A stretch of 64,000 bases of DNA, taken from Taxillus chinensis (taxonomy: Eukaryota; Streptophyta; Magnoliopsida; Santalales; Loranthaceae). Made by a program: the position numbers and the translations under genes. The stretch lies in the NCBI GenBank assembly GCA_023512835.1, contig CM042086.1:2986299-3050298 (forward strand). The letters run 5' to 3'. Below the pieces are notes generated by a model. The model was not told the origin of the DNA and did no database searches. It worked only from the letters and a program-made list of their open reading frames with translations. This document shows positions 57,501 to 64,000 of this stretch, piece after piece (the first letter of the stretch is position 1; each line of letters starts with the position of its first letter).

Positions 57501-59729
57501 GATTTGGAGGTGGAACTTGAAACTACCAAACAGAATTGCAATGATGGCTTGCAGCAAGCTATTTTAATTGAAAAGGAAAGAGTAACTCAAATGCAATGGG
57601 ATGTGGAGGAACTCCGAAGGAAGTGTTTGGAGATGGAGTTGCAGTTAAAGGCTGAACAGGTTTCACTTTTCTTTTCCTAATGTTTATGACACGATTTCTT
57701 TTTTCCTTTTAACAGACTTCAAGCAAATGATATTTTCAGGATGAAAAGTGTACGATGGAGTTGACAAGTGCATCCATCATTCAGGAAAATCAAATGTTGC
57801 TGAAGGAGTTGGATTTTGCTAGAGAGCAACATGTGAACTTGCAGAAACATCATGAAGAGTTTGAAGGAAAATCAAAAGCAGATGTAAAGCTCCTAGTTAA
57901 AGAGGTTAAATCTCTCCGCAGTTCTCACACAGAATTGAAACAGGAACTGGGCCGAATAATTAAAGAACAAATTGAAGCGGAGGTAACTCATGATTAAGAT
58001 ATGGCTATTTAAATGTTTTTCCTAATGGAACATTTGGAAAAGTATTTAATCAATATAGGAAACTGAAGCATGACATCTGTGTCTGCACTTTTTTTGCTTT
58101 CTGTTTGGTATTAAGTGTTTCACACATGTCATGTTTTGTAGATAATACAGCTCTGAATCAGTTTAATCGTTGTTATTTTATATTTTTAATTTAGATTTAT
58201 TGATGTGTATAATAGATTCTGCTGTTCTTGTCGTATCAGCACTTGGAAATTTAGTTTTTGTGCATTTTAATTTCTTCTGTCTCCTTGCCTGCACCACTTT
58301 TATTAACTATTATTTCTAATCCTGCCTCTTTTTATTAGTTGTTTTCAATGTAATGTTTCAGTATTGTATTTCCTTTTTTATATTTCTGTTGATCTCGTCC
58401 AAGTTATATTATAACTGTATGTATTCTTCTGGATCTATATATATTGCCAGAGGGTTATTCAAAAAGAAAAGAAACGAAAGGAATATGCTGACATTGCAAA
58501 TGTGAAATTGCTTCATGAATGTGAAATTCTACGTGAACGGCTCCAAGAATGCAGTGTTAGTTTTGCCATAGAAGAGGATGATAGATTAAATATTGATGGT
58601 TCATCACCTTATGACGCCATCGATCTATTAACCACATCTGACAACCGAATAGGTCTCCTTCTTGCTGAGGTACTTTCCAATCATATTATGGTTTCCCTAT
58701 TTTCTTTTGAAAATTTTCTCACGAACTTCATTATTAATGAACATGGTTATCCATTATTTCATAATTGGACCCGAGATTATGGAGTTTCAAAATTGGGGTT
58801 AAGCACTGCTTATAAGTGTGAGATTATTCATGTTTGGTGGTTGCTATCTTCCTTTTTTTTTGGTAGTTTGTTTATGTTTCTAAGTTTAGGAATAAATGGA
58901 CCCATCCAGGAAAATGGGAGGCTGCTTTAAAATCTCCCTTTAATGTAACATATGCTTTTCTTTGAATTTTAACCATTGGAGTAATAAATTCAAAACCATT
59001 GCCTGCGAATACTGGCTCTCAGCCGTTTGCAGAAGTACAAGAACATGTATTGTTTCATCCATCTTGTGATGTTGAGTGTTTTTTTCACGTCTTGGGTGCT
59101 GTAGTTAAGAAAGTTAAAATTGTATCTTTATATGCTTTCACTGCATTTGTTATACATACTTAAATGTGGTAATTTTCAGCTGTCCACCTTGGACCATATA
59201 ATTAGAAGGTAATTCCATGTGAGCAGACTTCTTTATTGACCATTTGTTGATAATAATATTAGTTTGGCCAACCAATCAACAATTGACATATTCTGTTCAA
59301 CGCACTTATGAAGAAATGTTATTTCCCGCTAAGATCCATGTCTGTAGACAGCTGTAAACAAACTTCGTTTAGAAAACATTTATACCATTGAAGCTCCTTC
59401 TAGTCTTTGGCACATCTCAGCTGATTAGCTCCCCTGTGGTGCAAAAAAATGAGCAGGCCCAGCTCTTAGCACAAGATGTTGAAAGTGCTGTTGCAGACGT
59501 CGATAAAAGTGACATTGGTGCTGGTGATGATACGAGGACCACAGATGATCAGATGAGAAAGATGCTGACTGATATTTTTGTGGACAATGCTATTCTGAGG
59601 AAACAGGTCAATTCAGTGATCCGCTGTGCTCTGAATAAACCAGCCTTCTCGGATAACGACGAAGAAGAGGAAATACAAGAGGAAATCCCTTTGAGAAAGA
59701 CCGTTTTGAGCAAGTTATTGGAAAGATGA
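41205..59729 (+). CDS. EREX-like endosomal PX-domain and coiled-coil protein, 11 exons over 18.5 kb
   Basis: Exons 41205-41402, 42232-42357, 43329-43427, 43617-43703, 52835-52943, 53120-53299, 53425-53849, 57495-57659, 57740-57982, 58451-58669 and 59457-59729 join in frame to 707 aa. EREX and EREL proteins bind phosphoinositides and canonical RAB5 GTPases on endosomes and support transport to vacuoles. Residues about 109-205 are the PX domain ([50 protein letters not shown]). Residues 210-300 are acidic and Ser-rich, likely disordered. Residues about 350-615 are Glu/Lys-rich coiled coil. The end ([37 protein letters not shown]) is the family's conserved tail. ATG 41205 (MNLYTHDLS) is preferred over an upstream TTG at 41184. 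The last acceptor (59456) has a poor pyrimidine tract. Introns 4 and 7 are filled with transposons. Which of EREX/EREL1/EREL2 it matches best is untested. Confidence 0.9.
43704..44238. other. start of intron 4 of the EREX-like gene
   Basis: Ordinary AT-rich intron sequence before the first transposon. No gene or element recognised. Confidence 0.5.
44579..47699 (-). mobile_element. 5'-truncated L1-type LINE with decayed reverse transcriptase
   Basis: Minus-strand frames give, in order, the last bit of an endonuclease (PDHFPM at about 47650), a pre-RT region (47410-47150), RT with [19 protein letters not shown] and [13 protein letters not shown] (46915-46355), the FADD box ([14 protein letters not shown]) and LTYLGLPLG (46300-45572), and the zf-RVT domain (VSFFVW, CFLCQ, DHIFLHC at 45169-44978). 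Frameshifts separate these, so it is dead. It ends in a poly(A) tail (T-run at 44578-44588). Imperfect target duplications CGTGACAACAAACT (44565-44578) and CGCGACAACGAACC (47700-47713) flank it. Most of ORF1 and the endonuclease are missing, as usual for truncated LINE copies. Confidence 0.88.
47715..48691. other. remainder of the host element and T-rich sequence in intron 4
   Basis: Starts with CGCGGACCCTAGCCTTCGCGATG, echoing the pre-LINE segment (ACAAACCCTAGCTTTCGTGAC), then T-rich and AT-rich DNA. A short Cys/Phe-rich frame at 47745-47963 is a product of the T-rich sequence and not a gene. Confidence 0.4.
48700..49020. mobile_element. 321-bp hAT MITE, family with TAGGGATGGCAA ends
   Basis: Left end TAGGGATGGCAATGG, right end (reverse complement) CACGGATGGCAACGG. 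Flanking 8-mers CTTACTCT (48692-48699) and CTTACTTT (49021-49028) differ at one base. The interior is full of GGGTTTGGGAT and ACCCGTC variants. Same family as 16407-16646. Confidence 0.82.
49454..49638. mobile_element. fold-back MITE, second copy
   Basis: Left GGGCCCTTTTGATAGG and a TTATTTTTGAAAATAAG stretch pair with the right half ending GTCAAACATAGCT. The centre (TTTACGAGTGTTATAAATTCAC) matches the centre of the 8332-8493 element in inverted orientation. It interrupts the right tail of the host hAT-like element, which reads uninterrupted in the copy at 56460-56487. Exact ends are uncertain by a few bases. Confidence 0.55.
49655..52834. other. rest of intron 4: AT-rich DNA and a TCGAAG-rich degenerate repeat
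   Basis: 50515-50960 repeats variants of GACTCGAAGATT, GGTCGAAG and GGCTCGAAG at roughly 15-30 bp spacing. Upstream, 49925-50400 has an LTR-like look (ending ACCCTAGTTCGTTATCAG), but I found no matching second end. A 116-codon frame at 51127-51477 resembles nothing I know. 51900-52800 is AT-rich intron. Confidence 0.35.
53850..55479. other. intron 7 of the EREX-like gene, left part: unrecognised repeat-like sequence
   Basis: A T-run at 53958-53977 is followed by sequence with short frames at 54196-54432 and 54887-55258, not recognised. GGGTATTGCA occurs three times in 54751-54796 with small changes. Likely transposon-derived because exons and conserved introns of this gene do not need it, but no ends were found. 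Confidence 0.35.
55488..56487. mobile_element. 1.0-kb hAT-like non-autonomous element in intron 7
   Basis: A perfect 8-bp target duplication GTTTCAAC lies at 55480-55487 and 56488-56495. Ends are imperfect inverted repeats: TAGCATTCGAAAATACGA against CAAGGTTCAAAAATACGA. The left (55510-55660) and right (56390-56455) subterminal regions are full of GAGGCG/CGCCTC motifs and match the element at 44247-49654. It carries a LINE-related fragment at about 55899-56118. No coding capacity. Confidence 0.8.
55899..56118 (-). mobile_element. LINE 3'-end fragment
   Basis: On the plus strand it reads CTCAAAAGGAACA and, further on, CGTTCCGCTCTCGCCAAAGA with GAGGCAATGAGG. These parallel the 3' part of the LINE at 44579-47699 (CTCAAAAGGAACA near 44686; CATTCCGCTTGCGCCAAAGA near 44825; ACAATGAGG). 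It is a short 3' piece of a related LINE in the same orientation, with no clear poly(A) boundary. Confidence 0.6.
56560..57013 (-). pseudogene. possible DUF4283-type (LINE ORF1-like) gene fragment
   Basis: A minus-strand open stretch contains [20 protein letters not shown] followed by HAWSRP, which resembles the DUF4283 domain common in plant LINE ORF1 and zinc-knuckle proteins (typically a GLLD, H-V/I-hydrophobic, ED pattern). It starts without a conserved N-terminus and has no zinc knuckle. I infer a transposon remnant, not a host gene. Confidence 0.35.
57014..57494. other. end of intron 7 of the EREX-like gene
   Basis: Intron sequence ending in ACATTGCAG at 57486-57494, the acceptor of exon 8. 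A 75-codon plus-strand frame (56957-57184) overlaps the putative DUF4283 fragment and is not supported. Confidence 0.45.
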
Positions 59730-61390
59730 GCTCTGCTCAACGTTCCAATTGTATGTTGTCTTTGCATGGATATCATCTTGTCGGCTTGGTTGTATATGTT
59801 AGATGTGTAGTAGAGAGATATGTATAGTAGATGTAGCCAATCACGATATTGTATTCACTTGTTTTGTGCATTTATATGTTAAAAAGTGTAGCATCTCCAT
59901 CGCTTCTCTTAAATGTAGAGAATCATGGTACACATAATTTTAATGTCATTCTTCAATTTATTTTTATTTTTACTAAAATATTATTATTTAATGTTGAGTT
60001 TGTTTTATTTTAATTTAAATAATCAAATAATTCATTAGCATTTGGGGCTACCATTTCTTGTTCAATGAACTAGTAATTAATATTAATTATTTGAAGGATA
60101 AATAATGGTTCTTTAATCATGAAGAGTTAATTTTCATATTTGAAAAGTTACATGAAGAATGTTATAGTAAGAATTTGAAAATTAGCTATCTAGCATAATT
60201 TTTTATGGATAAATTTGTAATTTTTAAAATAATATTTTATTTATGGTATTGTATATTAGTTTTGGGTAATCAATTATTTTTATTTTTATTTTTATTTTTT
60301 TAATTTTATTTTCGCATTCCAAAAAAGCCATAATAGTGTACATTAACTAGATATCATGTAATAGATATGGACTAGCATGTTACCATTAAAATTTTTGATT
60401 TGTCTATAATAATTTTATTTTCGCATATCAAACGAGCCATAATAGTGTACATTAACTAGATATTATGTAATAGATATGGACTAGCATGTTACCATTAAAA
60501 TTTATGATCTTTTTATAATGTTTATAAACAGATCAGAGAAGAATCTGAATTCACGAATTTGTCTACCATTAGAATCTAAATGCATCGTTGTATTAGTGTC
60601 GATTCTTTGCTGCAATTTCAAGGAAGAATCTGAATTCACAAAAATTGCGACTACGTCTACAAGTAACTTAAGTAGGAAGAGACAGAAGAAGTTTTCGAAT
60701 ATATATTACATTATATTTGATTGATTCAGTTTCCGAATTGGTTAAACCTTAAAGCAATCATAATATTTTGGTTTCTCAAAATTTTAAACCAAATAAATCA
60801 AATTAATTTTAAAAATTATGAATATTTTGTTTATATGGTTTAGTTTAGCTTAATTTACCAATTTGATTCAGTTTCTGACCACTCTTAATCACATAAATTT
60901 ATGTAGGCTTATTATAATTTTTTTAAAAGATGAAAATTTATTCTCAAATAATTTTTAATGTCCAACTTATCTCTTCAATATTTTTTTGGTCGATGTTATC
61001 TCTAAACATCTCATTCATGCTCGTCCATCCTATTCTTTTATTAACTTAATGTTAGATTTGTTTAAGTAAACTTGTCTAAATAAAATGATATTGACCACAA
61101 ATTTGACTCAAAATATGTGTGTTGACTAATTTTTTTTATTAAATTTTAAATTTGAGGTACCAATTTAATTAAATTATGTTTGTATGACAAAAAATAATAA
61201 TAATGTAGTAATTAATTAAATTAATTTTAAAAGGCAATTTCTCCAAAAACATTTCCGTAACATTTCCGATGACCACTTACTAGAAATCAGGTTTGGGTTT
61301 GGGTTGGACATGACGTGTGTTGGCAGGCGCTTGGTCAACCTGCTCAATCCTCGGAACTCTTGCTTTAAGTTCCTTTCATTTTGTTCTTAA
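59730..61390. other. 3' flank of the EREX-like gene and AT-rich DNA
   Basis: Probable 3'UTR to about 59950, then AT-rich intergenic sequence holding the tandem repeat at 60313-60528. No gene recognised. Confidence 0.45.
60313..60528. repeat. two-copy tandem repeat, 108-bp period
   Basis: Copy 1 starts CGCATTCC at 60313 and copy 2 CGCATATC at 60421. Both continue CCATAATAGTGTACATTAAC and later TAATAGATATGGACTAGCAT with only a few differences. The second copy runs into AT-rich sequence near 60528. Noncoding. Confidence 0.85.
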
Positions 61391-61776
61391 GAGCATCCAC
61401 AGTAGGTTTCCTATAATCTAACTTTCCTTATAATTTAGGAAAAAAATATATAAAATTATCAAAAATTCATTTACAGCAGGTTCCCTAAAATAGGATATAG
61501 GGATAGGAAACGAATAGTAAATCCCTATATTTAGAGATTTACTATTTATCCCTAAATATTCTCCATATAATTTTTTAATATATATTATTAAACTTGTAAC
61601 TTTTTGATTAGTTATAATAAATGAAAGGGTAATAGAGAAATAATATAAAACAAATTAAATAATAAATGCAGATAGAAATAGGAAATGAGAAGTTTAATGT
61701 TTTTGAAAAATAAATAAATTATTTACTATTTATTTCTAACATAGGGATAAAAATATCAAAATTGTTGTGGTTGATC
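61391..61776. mobile_element. 386-bp MITE flanked by TAA
   Basis: Left end GAGCATCCACAGTA and right end (reverse complement) GATCAACCACAACA, 9 of the first 11 bases matching. TAA lies at 61388-61390 and 61777-61779. The interior repeats AGGGATA/TATCCCTA-type motifs in both orientations. Tourist/PIF-like by target duplication. Confidence 0.55.
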
Positions 61777-63467
61777 TAAATAGCCATATATATTTTGCGA
61801 GCAGGGTATTAGAGTTAAAAGAGTATTTTTAGCTTAGAATAATTTAATTTCAGCCTTTATATTATTTTAAATAAGATCGGTCATAAATGACGCAGCTCTC
61901 TTTAAGAGTGACACTATTCTTTTTCATATATCAACCCTATCTCTCTCTATATAAACTAGTGGACATATCTTTACGGATTTACCTTAAACAAAGTGCATTT
62001 TAATATTTTTTCATAATTTAGGAAATTTTTTAAAGATTTTAATAAAAATATTTTTCTATCCATTTTATAAAATTATGATTTAAAAATTTTAAAAAATAGT
62101 TTTTTTATATTTAAGAATTTATTATTATTTTATATTATTTTTGACACAAATGTTTTTAAATAATTATAATACGTAAAAGAGAAATAATAATAAAAAAAAG
62201 TATAAAAATATTATTTAATAGAATAGAAAAATTATATGAAAAAAACTATAAAAATTCTTTTAAAAATGAATAAATTTTAAGATAAAATTTTTTAAAAATA
62301 TTATTTTTAACTAAAACTTATGAAAAAAATAAAAAAAATTCTCTAATAGAAATAGTATAACAGGTTCTCATTTATTAAGTCTGTTTTTTCTTTTCTTTTT
62401 TTAGATTTTTTTTTAAATCATAAAAATTATATGAATTAAAATAGAAGAAGGATTCTAGTTCTAACACAGAAACAATCCAGAAAGATCTAACAACAAATTT
62501 CTAAGAAAAAAAATCCTGAATAAGAGATAGAGTACTTAATAGTTTTCCTAACTTAAAGACCCAAACGAAACGAAAGAAGGGGACAAAAAGGCAACCACTG
62601 CGATTTCAGCGAAGCGGAACACTGTTGTTGCTCCAGTGAGTCTCGTCTCTCCTTCGACAACCCTCATCCACCTCTGATTTAACTTGATTCTCCATTGATA
62701 AGACCGCAACTTCATCCACCTCTGTTTTTGTTTTTGTCATAGTTATTTTTGAATATAAAAAATATAAAATTAAAAATAATTAAATATTATTTTTATTTTT
62801 TAGGACCTAAAAAGTAAAAGTAAGCTTTTATTGTTTTCACTTTTAAATTTAACTATTACATTTTAAAAATAAATTAACTATTATCCAACCTTAACTTTTA
62901 TACGTTGTTACTATTTTGTTCACATTTATAGTTTTTGCACCCCCATTCCTTGAAAGATTGATAAATTAAATCTCAGTGGAAGAAAGGCACACTAAATGGA
63001 CTCTTTGGAAGTGCTTTATATATGAATACCTTGGAAGTGATTGGGGAGTGCTGTAGCGGGGCATCGTTCAAGCTATACCTCAATAGGTAATGGCTAGAAT
63101 TTTTTTTTTTTTTTTACGCAATTAGAGCTGGGCAGTATCAGAACGTTATAATTAATAAATGCATTTCCAGAACAGATCCAAGGGAATGGCTAAGAGGACA
63201 GAATCAGAAATGGGCAGACTAGAGTAAACAAATGATACCCAAGGAATCAAAAAGAATTTAGGATACAACATCCTGTGATGCAATGTTTTTTTTTTATTAG
63301 GAACTAATCTGTCAATTACTTTAGCCATGAACTTGTAGACTAGCCACGTTTGGGTTTGTTTGCAATATAGTAGCCATGAACGCATTTCAATCTCTCTCTC
63401 TCTCTCTTTCATACACAAACTCAACACGGTTTCGAAATAAGAAGATAAGCAGAGAGAAGCAGACAGG
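61777..63467. other. AT-rich region upstream of the last gene
   Basis: Nearly pure AT to 62550. 62560-62700 is GC-richer with CATCCACCTCTG twice (62667 and 62714 region) and might be a leader exon or promoter of the gene starting near 63.5 kb, but this is only positional. A CT repeat lies at 63392-63410. Confidence 0.35.
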
Positions 63468-63521
63468 ATGCGGATTACGAGGTTGCTGGCTCCGACCATA
63501 CAGGAGCCACTGACAACATGA
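63468..63521 (+). CDS. upstream ORF of 17 codons overlapping the next start
   Basis: ATG at 63468 opens a 17-residue frame (MRITRLLAPTIQEPLTT) whose stop TGA (63519-63521) overlaps the ATG at 63518-63520 as ATGA. If both lie on one mRNA, this layout would make translation of the downstream ORF depend on leaky scanning or reinitiation. The transcript itself is inferred. Confidence 0.35.
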   Translation: MRITRLLAPTIQEPLTT

Positions 63522-63665
63522 AAAATCACGAGACCCACCGCGGCGTCTCTGCTCAAAAGCAGAGGCTCTTCGGGGACCCGAATCTCGGTCCTCAGTGGAG
63601 CCCGAGCCTCACCGGAATCGATTGTCCTTGCCTCTACGCCATTGTGCGCCTCTACGATATCATCA
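63518..63665 (+). CDS. probable first coding exon of an unidentified gene (partial)
   Basis: A GC-rich frame (MKNHETHRGVSAQKQRLFGD, then PNLGPQWSPSLTG, IDCPCLYAIVRLYDII) stands out from AT-rich surroundings. It reaches a good donor at 63666 (ATCAGTAAGC), and after that the frame becomes low-complexity intron-like DNA. The composition and the donor support an exon of a conserved protein, but I do not recognise the family and no further exon is visible before base 64000. An untranslated leader with a CT tract precedes it. Confidence 0.5.
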
Positions 63666-64000
63666 GTAAGCTCACCCGATCAATGGCTGCTGCAAGCGTC
63701 TGCGTTACTAATGAAAGTTACCGCTATAATACCTGTAGCAAATTTTATTTAACTGTTTATTAATACCTATTAATTACGATTGAATGAAAGTTTGAATCAT
63801 TATATTAAATGATTATGTATATAATAACTTTAAAAATTCAATACATTAAATAAAGTTATTGTTAAATGCTTAATTAAATAAGTAATGCTTGCAGTATTCA
63901 TTTTAGAACTTTTGTATTTATATCTAGTTTCATTAAAAATTTATTAATAAAATTTTTAACAGATAAAAATATAAAAGACGCGCAAATAAATTTATTCTAA

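Noticed and set aside
59180..59211. Possible extra exon between exons 10 and 11 of the EREX-like gene (TTTTCAG to GGTAATT)
   Set aside because: Its inclusion breaks the conserved LLLAE/AQLLAQD junction, and the length is not a multiple of three.
1..64000. CRISPR arrays, rRNA genes, operons, bacterial ribosome sites
   Set aside because: No regularly spaced repeats, no rRNA-like sequence, and gene structure is eukaryotic throughout.

Overview
The window is nuclear DNA from a flowering plant, most likely a eudicot. It is AT-rich, genes have GT-AG introns and sit kilobases apart, and much of the space between and inside genes is transposon relics. The gene set is plant-typical: a FAR1-related factor, a DYW-class PPR protein, a DAYSLEEPER-like domesticated hAT transposase and an EREX-like PX protein. 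I cannot name the species.

Layout. 1-115 may be the 3' tip of an unidentified gene. 1271-3268 (+) is a FAR1-RELATED SEQUENCE gene with a 5'UTR intron. 4156-8330 is a decayed Ty3/gypsy retrotransposon (-), split in its integrase by a 686-bp hAT-type element. 10488-11450 (+) is an intronless HUS1 coding region. 13855-16035 (-) is an intronless DYW-class PPR gene. 16.4-23.9 kb is AT-rich intergenic DNA holding TIR elements with GC-rich cores, one 240-bp hAT MITE with a perfect 8-bp target duplication, and simple repeats. 23931-25979 (-) is DAYSLEEPER-like, with a probable long 5'UTR intron and promoter near 28.7 kb. 29.5-34.2 kb has two more TIR elements flanked by TTA. 34868-36810 (+) is the six-exon GINS subunit gene PSF3. 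37580-40159 is a candidate solo LTR followed by a decayed MITE. 41205-59729 (+) is one 11-exon gene for an EREX-like PX/coiled-coil protein of 707 aa; introns 4 (9.1 kb) and 7 (3.6 kb) are inflated by nested transposons. After more AT-rich DNA, 63518-63665 (+) looks like the first coding exon of an unrecognised gene that would continue past the window.

Functions. HUS1 (9-1-1 checkpoint clamp) and PSF3 (CMG helicase) both act at replication forks. FRS and DAYSLEEPER are two independently domesticated transposases, MULE- and hAT-derived. The PPR gene edits organellar RNA and the PX protein works in endosomal and vacuolar trafficking. They are separate transcription units, not an operon.

The most informative structures are a tandem duplication of PSF3 exon 4 with one dead copy; a 72-nt stop-free in-frame last intron in PSF3; two copies of one hAT-like family in two introns of the EREX-like gene, each carrying LINE sequence; and several insertions with recognisable target duplications. 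I did not see a CRISPR array, rRNA, a convincing tRNA gene or an obviously new multi-gene system. All exon boundaries were read by eye.
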